NCBI GenBank assembly: GCA_950295325.1
Contig: OX485808.1
Coordinates: 3,226,501 to 3,290,500 of the forward strand
Direction: 5' to 3'
DNA length: 64,000 nt
DNA from: Polytrichum commune
Lineage: Eukaryota; Streptophyta; Polytrichopsida; Polytrichales; Polytrichaceae
Shown: piece after piece, positions 1 to 12,886 of the stretch
Numbering within the stretch: position 1 is the stretch's first letter
Layout: each line of letters starts with the position of its first letter
Notes under the pieces: model-generated
What the model saw: only the letters and a program-made list of their open reading frames with translations
Databases searched by the model: none
What the model was told of the DNA's origin: nothing
Position numbers and translations under genes: made by a program

Positions 1-1538
1 TTACGTGCTCAAAGTTTGTTAACCATTTCTATATTCACTAGTCAACATTATTGGGGGGGGGGGTGGCTATATGAGAACATATATGATCTCTACATGAGAA
101 CCCGTGATTGAAGAGCCAGCCTCCTGGTTTCGAGGAAAGAGAGTGTAGTAGCCTAGCCTTCACATGGCCCTTAAGGCTTCACGGTTTTACTCACTACTAC
201 AAAACTTTGAACTTATCCTCTTCTTGAAAATAAGTACACTATAAGGTGTACGAGCATATGACTTTATACTTTTGGGCTGTTGGATGGGATCGTAAATTGT
301 TGAATGCGGTGGGCAATTGTAAATCGTGAATTGGTATGCATATGTATTCTAAGTGTTGAACATCGGAGTTGAGATGTAAAAGAAAATATTATTGTATTCA
401 CTTTAAAGCTATCACATGTGTCCTCACAAGTGTGTTGAAACTCTGATGAAGATTCGCCATGCACATTTTGGGCTTCAAGATGTCATATGGAGGGCTTTAA
501 GACTACTTCTTGATGTTTTAGCTAAAAGTCTCAACAACGGTTCTATCTATTAGCAGTTCATTTGTTATATGCATTATTTCGTTTGGAGCATCCATAAATG
601 TAAAATAAAGTATAAAGAGACATGAGCTCGTGTAATTGACTTAGACTCAAATACATACCACGTATCTCTTTCAACATAGTCACGTATGACTTTTAATAAG
701 TTATACTAGATATAACTCAATACCATAAACCAAACAAAATATCATTTTAAGACTTGTTGCTCAGGTTTGTACAAATCGGCACGTACCTTGAATAAACACA
801 CCCACGATCAGTTAAGAATTAATCACTAAACCTAAGACAATGTTCTTGTTTTGAGGACACCCTGAACAATCTCATTGTAAAATGTGTGTTTTTGGTGTCT
901 ATTATGCGCTACAATCCTCAACATGTCCAAGCCTCTTACAAAAGGGTGTTTAGTACTAATAGATTCAAGCTCATATAACATATTGTGAACAATCTAAGTT
1001 ATCTAATATTTATGATTTTTTATTACCCTAGTTGGCTAATTGATTTAAAAAGCCTTGGTAAAGCATAATTGACAGTGCTCAATGATGCCGTCAATGGTTT
1101 TGGAAGCATGTCACATGAAACAACACTTGGCTTGTAATATTCTTTTGTCAACCTGCAAGTAATTCCATCAACAACAAAACTGGGTATCCTATGACCATGC
1201 TGATTTTTTTTACTAACATTCCTTGGGAATTTTTTTCATGTACAGATTTGTTTTCGGGCATGACAAAACAAATGTTTTTTATAGGGCAATAAACATTTAA
1301 ATTTTCTTGGTAAATTTTCTTGTAAATTGGATTCACGGTAAGCATGCGAACCGTGAATGTGTAACCTAAGGCTTAAGATGTGTAATGTAAATGCAGTCCA
1401 ATAAAATTTGTTGACTTTCGGGACTTCCTTTCATATATTTTATAAAGTGACTATTATCAGAAGTAAACAACTACGGGAGAGTTTTGAGTGTGGTGTTGAT
1501 GTGAACACATGGGAAGTGCCACCTCAACAAAAACACAC
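1..1538. other. Gene-free AT-rich stretch
   Basis: Frames are short and in no family I know. Apart from the poly-G run there is no clear structure. Confidence 0.5.
53..63 (+). repeat. Poly-G run of 11
   Basis: Uninterrupted G run in AT-rich sequence. Confidence 0.8.
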
Positions 1539-1541
1539 TTA

Positions 1542-2022
1542 GGGCCACTTCACACATGAGCCAAGAGCCTTGACCATGAAATTGTGTGAGCCCGAAAGAA
1601 AGTGTCCAAAGGCCGTCCCAACACACCTCCAAAACTCTTGTAGTGTGGTCACAGACCCTCAAGTGTAGTGCGAAGTCATATGTGACCAGGCCCTCAACCA
1701 AATGCTATTTCAACGAACGTCTATTCATGCGGGTCTTCACACATGATAAAATAGAATAAATCAACGGTTGTGAACATTCAAAGTGCCATGGTCACCCGGT
1801 TTTGTATCAGGCCTACCTCCAAGAGGTGGTTTTTGAAAATAGTCCAAATGACAATGAAATACTTGTATACATGAAAATTAAATGGATCATGTGTAAAGTC
1901 TACATCCGTTGGTCCCTCAAGTGTAGTGTGAAGCAAACTCGGACCGGTTCCGCCTTTTCCACCAATGAGAGTGCTTGAAGTGTAATGGTCACGGGCTCTC
2001 AGTCTTGTGTGTGAAGTGGCCC
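1542..2022 (-). mobile_element. PIF/Harbinger-type MITE, family H1, copy A
   Basis: TIR GGGCCACTTCACACATGAG at the left and GTGTGTGAAGTGGCCC at the right, flanked by TTA duplications at 1539-1541 and 2023-2025. It is similar throughout to the copies at 9750, 16264 and 24976 but in the opposite orientation. A three-base TTA/TAA duplication with a GGGCC-starting TIR is the hallmark of PIF/Harbinger elements. Non-coding. Confidence 0.78.
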
Positions 2023-2025
2023 TTA

Positions 2026-4734
2026 GCTCTCTACACATGGTTGAATACACAGGGTACTAAGGTCAGTGGCATGAGGGACCGGTCAATGGCATGAGTAATC
2101 GAACACCGGTCCTTCAAGAATGTTAGAAATATCTAGCAAGGTGTCCTCAATGGAGTACATACTATTGATTGTAATCTTCGTGTAGATTGTGAGAAAGTGA
2201 ACTAAAACCCATATCCATTTTATACAATTTATAATTGACCACAATTCAATATTGAATTAGTCGGAGTTGAGAACGGGCAATCATCTATTGTAATGAAGTG
2301 GGAAAGTTAAATCACTTTCTTTCCAACTAGCAAAGCATATGATACATGTATGCACATTGAGCAAATGTGTGCATACAAGACGCATGTGTATGTGTGAGGA
2401 TTTGAATAACTATCTTTTGGAATAGCGTAGTTGGATATGATTTGTCTGCATATTGGTATCATTATGAAAGTACTAAGTATATATCCCCTTTTGTTGGGCA
2501 TGGGAGACGTGTATTGGAACTGAAATCTTGACCAATACAAAGCTATCAATGCAGTGTTCTTTAGTTTTCATTATTGCCGATGGCAATGGCATATTTTGTT
2601 CAAAAAGGAAATGTTTCCTTGGACAATAAATAAATAAATTTATGGGTTGCCCAAAAATATGGAGGTAGGCCTATACATAGGCCTATAAAACCACATTACA
2701 TGCTTCGCCTTTCGCTGCTTTACCCAATGAGTTGGTGATTTTGGATTAGCTATCGAGTAAAATAGGTTTGGAGGGTCCGCTCACATGAGCATGCTCATCA
2801 AACATACACAATCTTGAATGACCTTACCACAACTCCTTACACGTGGAACGCAAAAAGAACAATAGGTCGGCTTTGAAAGGAAAATAAGTGTGACCCACCC
2901 AACTACCCTTTGTTTTATAGCATGACCCAACAAACATATAAAATGCCCTAAAATTTGAGCCAATAAAATTAAAAATAAACTCATCACCCAACAATTGATT
3001 CTTTTGCAACAAGATATCCATTGCTTGTACAGGGGAATGCACAAGGTTGAGCAATAATCCGAGACTTCTAACATGTGGAATTTGCATTACGATTGGTACA
3101 CTCAAGATAGACTATCATGTTGTGGTAATGTAGAACGCACCTTGGACTCTCCAAGGGGAACTCATATTAAGCACCCGATTCCAACACCATTCCTCTCCCT
3201 CCCCCCCCCCCCCCTTCCCCAGCCAAATGAACAACTACGTATTACAACATGAACACTACTTACACTATTATTAAGAAAAAAAACTAAAAACACATCTCTT
3301 CAGTCAAAGAAGACAAAATGTCAACGAAGAACAATGTCCATTTTGGGAGGGGGGCCATGTGACTAAGAAAGGTCAAATGAGGATCGAGACTTTGACCGTT
3401 TATGAAGAAAAGAACGGATATGCTCCGATTCATGTGATGTTGATGTCGTTGTGTTTGTAACGTAATTACTAACCCAAACAAAATAATTGGATAAGTTGTC
3501 CGGATTAGGTAAGAGACCGTAGGAGCTCAAGGTGGTCATGATAGTCCTCTCTTCGACCTTGAGGTTATGGAACGTCCGATTGAAGTTGAGATGTGTTCAC
3601 ATCGACTTCGCCTGTTGCCTCACGTGTCTCTTGGAGGAGATCTTAGAAAATAAGTGAGAACAATCTTATAAAATGTTGGTATTGTCTGTGGTCACTATCT
3701 CAACATGGGAAAAAATCTAAGTACTGCATGGGAGTAGAGTCCTTTAGACTCCGGATTGTCGCTAGGGTACCGTAGTCACGATAACATAATGTTTCAGTTG
3801 GAATAGAATACATTTGTAAACTATTGGGCAATGGGTTCACGATGTTTACGTAAACTCATTCATTGCGGAGGTGGAATTGTAGTGAATTATATTAGAGGTT
3901 GGAAATGATCGCTTTTAGAAGAGTTGACTCTGGAAATAGCATCAAAGATCTCAAAATAGTGTAGTAGATTATAGGGGAGTTGGTTTTTACTAGAGCCTCT
4001 CTTCCATCCGTGATGGATGAATTTACATAGACGCCACGAATCTCAAGCCAAACTGTTGTCGCGTTGTGTACATCCAACTGAGTCATCGAATTTATACCAA
4101 AATGGTGTCAAATATATCACCTACTTAATCCTCAATAAAAGAATAAAAACTTGGTCAGAGACAAGCACCAATAACGCTGCCACCGTAGGCGCCCCTTGTT
4201 TTTACACAATATCATTTCAAAAGGAATACAAAACCCTTTATGATGCATCATGGATAACCATGATTAGAATAAGGGTAACCTGCTCATATTCATGTTGGTG
4301 CATGAACACCAACATTTCCTTTTCTTTTTCTAGAATATGTATTTCAAGGATTTTGTGGTCGATCAACTTCATGGTCCCAAAATCCCTCTACGTTTGCATC
4401 CATGGGTATCACATAATAAGTATAGCTAATGACAAACCTTGGCCTTGGTATGAAAAGTCACGAGCAAATATTTGAATTCATTTTTGATATCGCACTTGAC
4501 GATTTCTTGAGGGTGAGTGAAACGCTAAAATTTGTCAAATCATGGTTTTATATGGCCACCAAAAATATTGTTGCTCGCCTACTGTTTATTTCTTCTATTT
4601 TTTTTTACTATACTTGTTCAAAAAATCAATATCGATGTCAAATGTCCACCTGACATTTCCACGTAATCGCATTGAATTCCTAAGCTAATATTTAGTTTGA
4701 AATGAGAAGAATCAACATGTACCCTTCTCGAGAA
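2026..4734. other. Gene-free stretch
   Basis: Holds a poly-C run (3201) and a small inverted motif, TAGGCCTATACATAGGCCTA (2668). The frame of 152 codons at 4017-4475 (+) has no recognisable motif. I see no gene. Confidence 0.45.
3201..3214 (+). repeat. Poly-C run of 14
   Basis: C run inside a longer pyrimidine tract (3190-3220). Confidence 0.8.
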
Positions 4735-5165
4735 AGCAACAAACCTCCAAGATTCAAGGTTGAATATGAAAAAGGGTAGGGATAGGGTTTAGGGTTTTAG
4801 GTTTTCTCAAAATGAGCACTATACGCTCATTATTCTCAAGCGCACGGAATATCTCCGGCATGCTCAATAATGTCATGCAATCCACAACGAATAGTGCTTT
4901 GTAATCTATGGTTGACCTATATGGCACACTTGGCCCCTTGCAACCGGTTTGAAGAAATTCCTATACTACCATTGAGTTTGAAATGGAGGAAACACGTGCA
5001 AAAAACACACATACAAGAAGCATTGGACGGACACATACCCTTCCCCGTTGAAGGAATGAACCTCCTAGATTCAATGTATAATATGACAAGGGTAGAGTAA
5101 AGCTTTCCCCAAACAAGCACAATCCCCTTGTCCTTCTAGGGCCCACGGAACGTCTCTCATGCATG
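4735..5165 (+). repeat. Two-copy direct duplication
   Basis: About 4735-4875 and 5050-5165 share AACCTCCAAGATTCAA/AACCTCCTAGATTCAA and the CGCACGGAATATCTCCGGCATGC-like end. The first copy contains a short telomere-like GGGTTTAGGG motif. Confidence 0.4.
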
Positions 5166-5279
5166 TATGCTTAGTAAAAGCTCTGCAACCATGATGGTTA
5201 AGGGTAGATGGGTATTGAATGGTTGCCTTTTTCCAAATAATCCACTTTCTCACAAGATACAAAAACACACAACCCGTAC

Positions 5280-5580
5280 GAGATGGTTAGCGAATCCAAA
5301 TCGAGACCCTAGCCACATCGATCACAAGTTTTGGAGTTCACATGAATATCTCATTCATTATCAACCCAAAGATCCCCATGCTCTTTGAACGAGCAAACAA
5401 CCCCCATTGATTACTAAAACTAGATTGGTCATCATATTTCAAACATGTAGTCCGATCTCTTTTGAACATGTGTCTTTTTGGTATCCATTATGGGAGGCAC
5501 ACCTAACCACTTACAACACTCGTTTAATTATAGATGTATGTTGAAAACAAGTAACTGAATTAGAAAGCACATCTACCTTA
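5280..5580 (+). repeat. Dispersed repeat D3, copy 1
   Basis: A 300-base block with TATCTCATTCATTATCAA, ACATGTAGTCCGATCTCTTT and TGTGTCTTTTTGGTATCCAT. It recurs at about 28480-28800, 46720-47060 and 55325-55520, and partly at 23730-23885. It ends next to the pogo-like element at 5588. Non-coding; it may be remains of an LTR. Confidence 0.55.
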
Positions 5581-5587
5581 ACTAGTA

Positions 5588-6317
5588 TTGTTATCCCTCT
5601 TTAGTATGACGCGTTTGGGAAACACACACAAAAAAGTCGTATTACCGAGGTGTCGTCTTCTCATTAATATGACAAATGGCGTAAAGTTGTTGAATTATTG
5701 AGGGAATACGAAAACATAAGAAATATGAGCTTAAAATATATAGACAACGAGTTTAAGCAGTTTAGATGGTATGAATTAATAACTTGTAACTCCAAACAAA
5801 TACAAATATTCTCAAGAGCTCTTGAAATAGGAGTACAAAGATCTTCAGTGTTGCCTACCCAAGTTAGCAACTACCATCTTATTTAAATTCCCTACTAACT
5901 TTTGAAAACCAATAACTTCATTAACACCAAACTATAAAGAGTTTTCTAATAAGAAACTAGACAACAACGATGTGCGGCGTTGAGCAACACACTAGGCAGG
6001 AGACCACTCCGACCCTAACCATGTCCATTGTGCATTAGCAACCCTAATCCTCACTAAGTTCCCAATAGTAAGCAACGTTCCCAAGTAGTTCCCAAGCGAA
6101 AAATGGATGCATTTTAGATGTACATAACATAGATGGAAAGGAAGGTTAGCATTAACTACCTCTTTGATATGGCAAACCGGGGATTCTAAATGTCGCGTTA
6201 TCGAGCGCCGGAGGTCATGTAAAAGAGGGAGTCGTGAAATGTCACGAAAACGTGTGGTAATATCATCGAGGGGTGTCGTATAAACTACACGAGTGTCGTG
6301 TTAACGAGGTTAGAGTG
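5588..6317 (+). mobile_element. Pogo-like (Tc1/mariner) non-autonomous element, copy 1
   Basis: 730 bases flanked by TA on both sides. The left end reads CCCTCTTTAGTATGAC. The right end, reverse complemented, reads CTCTAACCTCGTTAACACGAC. Repeats of the form CTCGnTAATACGAC run inward from the ends, as in pogo/Tigger elements. The body matches the inverted copy at 30857-31561 over most of its length. No transposase frame is visible. Confidence 0.7.
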
Positions 6318-6319
6318 TA

Positions 6320-6764
6320 TTTCGTAACCTACAATCAATGTCCATGGCTCCGAATATTGCCCAAGCTTACTAAGCAATACACGAGACCCGGTGCATGGAG
6401 CGGCCATTGGTTACTTTTGGGTTGCCCTTGTACACCAAGAGAGGTGGTACAAAGGAGGCCTCAGATTTCGGTGCGATTTATCAATTGATCGATCGGGAAG
6501 AGTGCTTCACAAGCACACGAGGATCGGGCAAGTGCCTTTTGCCCCCTCCGTGGACCAAGTCTCAAGATCTACGGACGTCGTAGATCTCGGGGGTGAATTC
6601 TACCCAGGACAAAGATTCTGCAGTGGCGATGGCCGTTCTCGAACTCCCCGTATGGTAAAGTACACAGAGAAAGTCTTGAGGGAAAGGCTGGGGGGAAAGG
6701 CCTACTAAGTTAAAGTCCCTCCTGAGTGGGGTGCGGCGGCAGCCACAGCCACAGCCCCTGGCCC
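6320..6764 (+). other. Moderately GC-rich stretch with overlapping frames
   Basis: Frames of 105 codons (6391-6708, ending LGGKAY) and 62 codons (6395-6583) overlap. This strip is richer in G and C than its flanks and could be a gene fragment between repeats, but I cannot place it in a family. Confidence 0.3.
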
Positions 6765-6960
6765 AAAGGGCCTGTCAAGGTGTGTGGGTGTTATGTGGTT
6801 CGTGTTTTCCAAGGTTCAAAAACTTCTGTCGATTAGATTTACACGACGAAACCCTCGTGTTGGATGAGCAACTCCACGATGAAACATATGCAAAAACCCG
6901 GACTGGAAATCGGATGTTCCCTGCTTTGGATCTGGTTGTCGGAAGTGCATGTTTGTTGGT
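6765..6960 (+). repeat. Dispersed repeat D2, copy 1
   Basis: About 190 bases with GATTAGATTTACACGACGAA, ATGAAACATATGCAAAAA and GGAAGTGCATGTTTGTTG. Related copies lie at about 51510-51695 (same orientation) and at 10828-10975 and 27925-28098 (inverted). Confidence 0.6.
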
Positions 6961-8689
6961 CTTTTAACTGGATGTATAGGTATTTTTTCCAATTGTGTTT
7001 CACTGTTGAGTGTAGAGTAGTTATCGATCTTTGAAGACGTAGTCCGATCTCTCCTTTAAATGTGTGTCTTTACAATGTTTGAACCACGTATTAAACAAAT
7101 GTAGCCACTTTTGTGTTGTTTGCCTTAAGTTGCCATCGGCATGGATTGATGGTGTTGCTTCATTCTTGAGTTGGTCTAATTTTGTATGTATGTGATTGTG
7201 AAATGACCATTACAAGGATTAGAGGCCCCTTGACTGACGACTACTGCCTTCTTTTGAAGGTGAACACATGGAGTATGTGCAAACGAGCTGGCCAACATCT
7301 ATTCTCTTACCCTCACAGGCAAGCCCCTAGGTTCCCACATCGTTGGGTTGGAAGTGCCAAATTCACTTGGATAAACCCCCCCCCCCACTATGATTGAGTG
7401 GATCATAGGTGGTAGGGCACACCATAAATCCAATGCTAGGAAGGTCACTCGTGTTTGTTGACAAGTTTTAGTATGGAGATTGGAGAGAAAATATCAACCC
7501 TCTGAGCCCACCGATGGACAAGATTAAGTAAGCCAAGTTGTCCTAATAATTGTCATGAAGAACCTTAGTATCCTTAAGCTTATAGTGTTTGCATATTTCC
7601 ACCACATTACACGCCTATCGCATACACTTTGAGCACATTTGTTTGAGCACATTCTCAACTAATTGAAGTTAATTAGTGTGAACTCCACAATATAGAATCA
7701 TATCCACTCCATTTAGATGTTTGACACAATGTCGACTTTCTTAGGGTTACAAACAAATCTATCCTAATAAATCTTCAAGTGAACCATATGACACTAGATA
7801 TCATATGTAGTGTGCTACCTAGTAAGACCACACAATCCCCCTAGTGAATGTGAGTTGAGCACCGAGGTGGATCCACAAATCCCAACCTCTAAAATCTCCA
7901 CTCATTGAAAAAGGGTAACACATCACACATTTTTTCTAGCACCTACTACCTAGTAGTTTTTGAATGTACTTTGCTTGAATTAGGGTGCATTTCCATACGA
8001 GAAGCAGAAAACGAAACTATGATGATGTCACCGAGAATCTATGGCAATTCTTGATATGCGCCCCACAACTTCCACCTTGTAATACGTGTTTCGTATAAAG
8101 TGGAATGTTGATATGCAATGTAGTTGTAGAATCCAAAGCGACAATAGAGATGCCATTAAAAGGTCGAATAGAGGGTGAAACACAAGGGGAAAAAAATCCG
8201 ACTTTCATAGGCAATTTCATAAAGCTTGTCTCCATGGTGTTAGGACCTATAAAGAAAGACGTGGTTAAAGATTATTTTCCTCCTATTCGGCTTCGTTGGA
8301 GTATGATTCCAAGTTAAATGAACATGTAAATTGAGTTTGGGAGCTATGAGGGGAGTGAAATCGGTGGGCCAAGTATTATGCTTGTAACCAGAGTGTTTGC
8401 TGGAACCATAGAGTTTTTGACTAACAACTCCAATGACAAGATGCACCTCCAATGGATGGTTTTGGCTCTCATCCTTGGATGGATAACTCTATTGCATGGC
8501 ACAAATTCTACATTCCAACCATGTGATGCCATGACCTCAAAATTTCATTGTGGTGTAAGTTTTAATTATAGTTTTTTGGCGGCATCAATACTCAAAAATC
8601 ATTTGTTGTCCAACTTTAAAATATACAATATGATTTATAGAATCATATTCACATAGGGGTAAGTATGTTACAATTGTAGGTAGAATAAC
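6961..8689. other. Gene-free stretch
   Basis: Frames up to 92 codons without recognisable motifs. The first part (to about 7090) continues repeat D2. Confidence 0.4.
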
Positions 8690-9655
8690 CTGATTTTCAA
8701 GAGACCTACATACATGTTATTCACCAGCAAGTCCAAATGTTTTGGGAAAGACACCTCTTTGTCAAGTGTTAATTAAGTAGTTAACAATGGACGGGCTTTC
8801 AGTCCATGACCATCATGTCTATACAACTCCCTAGATGCATGAAAAAATTAGTGTCAAATATTTGACCATGGGTTCCGGTCAAGTATCTTCCATCATACAT
8901 ATAGTTATGAGATTTGTGACGAGAATAGCACTAGCTTATTACTAAGGAAAGAATAGCCCCACTACACTCTAACCTCTCTAATACCACACTTTGTGACAAC
9001 CAAAGTGCATGTGATATTAAGAAGGTGTGTAGTGTTAACATGGATGCGTGATAAATTAGTGTAGCATGTGACATTATGGAATAACACAAAGTCAACATTA
9101 CACTAATGACATTGATGACAGCGTGATGCATGTGAGGATGTGGTTTGAATTCTTTGGTGGATTATTTATCATCAAAACTCATGATATACGGGAAAGAATT
9201 ATGACAACAAGGAGCTGAGCACATCCATTCCCTAAGATTGGGATATAATAGAGGGAGTGAAATTATGGAGGTTAAGGTGTAATTAGATATTTTCCTCTTT
9301 AAATAGTTAACTTACGTATTTAGGCTAGTGAACAATTACAGTAGCAACACCCAGGGGAATGATCACTTACTTTCCAGATTCAAAATATGCAACATGATTT
9401 CGAATATGCTATCAAATATGATATGATATGAGCATACATAGAATAACCAGTTCTTCAAGAGATCCACCGGTTTTCCAACAGATCCACCAGTTTTTCAGCT
9501 CCAATAGTTTGGGAAAGAGACCCGTCTCACTATTTTAGTAATAAAGGATCATGGGCTAAATAGTAAGTTTCAGTGCATGATCATTATATCTGCACTCCTA
9601 GATGTGTGAAAAAATTAGGGTCGGAATATTCTATTATGTCTTAATTAGGTTGGGA
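8690..9655 (+). repeat. Pair of diverged direct repeats about 740 bases apart
   Basis: About 8690-8890 and 9430-9650 share CAAGAGA(C/T)C, TTGGGAAAGA, TCAGTCCATGA/TCAGTGCATGA, CTAGATG..TGAAAAAATTAG and following blocks. Direct repeats at such spacing could be short LTRs, but no primer-binding site was seen. Confidence 0.4.
8955..9112 (+). repeat. Pogo-like TIR fragment, family D4, copy 1
   Basis: Carries CTCTAATACCACACTTTGTG, CAAAGTGCATGTGATATTAA and TGACATTATGGAATAACAC. Copies lie at 42770-42905 and, inverted, at 40990-41115. The repeated CTCTAATA..CAC blocks recall pogo-type ends. Confidence 0.5.
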
Positions 9656-9749
9656 ATCTTCCCCCAAGCATTTAGTATGCGATTCTTGATGTGATTAGTA
9701 CTTGGAAGCAAAGATTAGCCTAATTGGATCTTTCCCTCTTGGAGATTAA

Positions 9750-10247
9750 GGGTCACTTCACACACGAGACCGAGAGCCCATGACCATTACACTTCAAGCA
9801 CTCTCATTGGTGGAAAAGGCGAGGCCGGTCCAAGTTCACTTCACACTAAGCTTGAGGGACCGATGGAGAATGTGAATGCAAGATGGATGTAAAGTCAACA
9901 TGGATTCCTACATGGCATCAAATGGATCATGTTTCATGGTCACTTGCATTATTTTCAAAAACCACTTCTTGGAGGTAGGCCTAACACAAAAGCAAGAGAC
10001 CACGGCACTCCGAACGCTCATAATTATTGTTTTGTTCTATTTTATCATGTGTGAGGATCCACATGAATAGAGTTCATTAAAATAATATTTGGTTGAGGGC
10101 CTAGTCACACATGACTTCACACTACACTTGAGGGTCCGTGACCACACTACTTGATTTTGGAAGCGTGTTGGGACGGCCTTTGGACACTTTCTTTTGGGTT
10201 CTTACAATTTCATGGTCACGGCTCTTGGCTCATGTGTGAAGTGGCCC
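9750..10247 (+). mobile_element. PIF/Harbinger-type MITE, family H1, copy B
   Basis: 498 bases, TIR GGGTCACTTCACACACGAG and GTGTGAAGTGGCCC, flanked by TAA at 9747-9749 and 10248-10250. The internal motif CATTGGTGGAAAAGGCG is shared with copies C and D. Confidence 0.8.
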
Positions 10248-10827
10248 TAAGCTAGTGAGCATGTTACTATACTAAATAGTCCTATTAGTGTGGATGGAAA
10301 ATTAGCATACAAATCGTTAGCATGGGCCACACTAATTTGTAGTCAAGGTGGAAAAAATCCGGGTTAAGTCTTCATGAAGACCTCCGACCAACACATTAAT
10401 TACTAGTCATAGGACAATAGTGGCACAAAATCAAATAACCACCCATGCATCCAAATATCCACTTTCGATGCCCCAGGTTAAATCACATCCGTGTTCGGCT
10501 GGGCACCACCCCTCCCATGCCTCCTTCACTACTTGGTGTTCCTATCCGCATATGTGTGGGAACTCCTTGTTGGGAATCAATGTGACAATAGCCAGTCACT
10601 GAAGCCATTTAGGTCCTTTGGCATGTGAAGGAACTCCATCAATTAACTTGGGAATAATGAAAGTGATGTTAACTCGATTATTTGTAATTTTGATTTGGCA
10701 TTGTCATGTTGGTTCCCGACGAGGAAGAGTGCCCACGCAGGTGCGGGTAGGAAGACCGGACAGTGAAGGAGGCGTGGGAGGGACGGGGCCCAGCTGAACA
10801 CATATGTGATCCAGCCCCGGGCACTTT

Positions 10828-10975
10828 CGATAATCATAACTAAATCTAGGATAGTCCGTTTTTCAATCCAATGTTTGCATATGTTTCATCTTAGATTTGC
10901 TAATGCAACACTAATCAACAGAAGTTGGAGGACATGGAAAACGAACCAAATAACACCCACATATATACCTCGTGA
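10828..10975 (-). repeat. Dispersed repeat D2, copy 2
   Basis: Shares AATCATAACTAAATC, TTGCATATGTTTCAT and GAAGTTGGAGGACATG with the copy at 27925. Confidence 0.6.
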
Positions 10976-12886
10976 GAATTAGCATGAGCTCTAGAAATTT
11001 TTGTGGCCCGTAGTGAGTTAATAGGACCATTTAGCGTACCTATTAGGGATTCTAGAAGGGAATGATAGGGTCTTAAGTTCAGGTGGGCGACGGCGACGGC
11101 CTCATTCATTCATCCAGTCATTCACCGTTCATTTAATGCTGGCATATTCATTGAGTGACGGCGACGGCGGTCCCTTCCATTGAAGACAAACAGCAGCCGG
11201 AGTCAGCTGTCCCTAATTCCTCATTCAAAAGTACCAATATTTTTACTATTGGCACTTCTAATAGATTGTTTAGAATTTAAGTCAATTATATTAAGTATCT
11301 CATCAAACTTCTTGAGATTGAGATTGAGGTTTTGTTAGTTAGTTAGGGATAGACATCATGTTGATTTTTGAGTCATATTATGTGAGCACGCAGTCCAATA
11401 TTGTTTAAACACATGTTTTTATAGTGTCTTTTCTTGGATCAAATATAGGTGTTCAAATTATTGCTATGCTCGATTTAGGCATGTTTATCTTAAGATGAAT
11501 TTTTGAAGTAATCATTGTTTTATATCATAATGGTAGGATCGAAGGTGTATCTATTTCTCATGCTTAAAAAGTAGAAGAATGATGTGTATATTTGAAGCAC
11601 ATGTATTTTTGGCGTTTTTCTTCTTCTTAAGAACAAGCTTAGACATACATCACTCAAAAACATGTGTCCAAATGAAAGGACCGACCACAAAAGGTCCATT
11701 ACATTACATTGGTTTTAAAATAACGATGTTAATGTGCAATTTGCAAAATATATGGGAGGTGATGTGGCACTTGAGTATGGGTAAAAGAATTGGATAGTGT
11801 GACCCACGTTTTTCACAATATAAGGAATGTGGTTCTATTGTGGCCACTTTCAAGTTTGTTGACAATTTTTGATTGTAGGATAGGATTGGTAATTGGTCTT
11901 GTCCAAATGTTTGAATGCAAATAGCAAAGATTGTCATATCAAATTTTAAAATAAGAGCTCAAAGTGAAGATCTTTTCTCACTTTAAAGTTTGATTACATA
12001 GGTTGTCCACCTCTGAGAGGGACATTATTCTACAAGGTCCAACCAATTTTTGTGATGTTTGTTTTGGAATTGGTGCCTACAAAATTGACAACACCATTGT
12101 CCACCTTGGTATCCCAATGATAGCCATATCTTCTCTTCCCTCACTCTTATCACATGGTAGGCCCTCTAAGTTGTGTAAATTGTTGCACCTAGAATGGGGT
12201 ACGGCCACGGTTGTCCTACGAACAAACACTTTATTCACTCCGGCCCCTAGTAGGGACCGGAGTTCTTCTTCTTCTTCTGCACCTAGAATGATTATTGTAT
12301 TTTGAGGTCAAAATCTAATCTTATGGTACCACATGACTTTTGAAGCTTGTTCTTAACCACAAGCCTTGCAAGATACCACTAAAGTACATGTTTTGTTCAG
12401 AAGAGTGACCACAAAAGGCCCACACTAAATATGTAGGCGGGATGCGGGTGGGGTGGGGGTGTTACTAATTCTTAATTAGATACCTATTTTTGAATGGTCG
12501 GTGGTTAGGTGGGGATCCATGAACAAACACCGTTCAATACAAATTTACAATGTTGAAAAACAAAAAACGGGACTATGTCTTCAAAGCTTTTCAACTACTC
12601 TACGCACATTAGTCAACGCAATTAGGAAGGAGGGGTGTGGGGAGGCAATGCTCCTTTTTGACCGGTCCACCTTCATTTCATTTGATAAGTTGTTTTTTGT
12701 GCCTTTCAATGTGACGGACAACATCAAAACCTACCTTTCAAATGACCGCTTGAGAAAATCTTAATATTTCACACAAAATTCAAGATGAACCCATATTCAT
12801 TCAAAATTAAATGTAGAGAAATGTGAACTTCTTACAATATTTAGTTCAAATTAAGAACTCTTTGATATCTCATGTTGTGTCATAAC
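10976..12886. other. Gene-free stretch
   Basis: Short frames only. A GGCGACGGCGACGGC motif recurs at 11088 and 11157. The 100-codon frame at 12003-12305 (+) has no recognisable domain. Confidence 0.4.

Noticed and set aside
4017-4475. 152-codon plus-strand frame
   Set aside because: No recognisable motif and low-complexity Ser/Ile-rich stretches in AT-rich DNA. Treated as chance.
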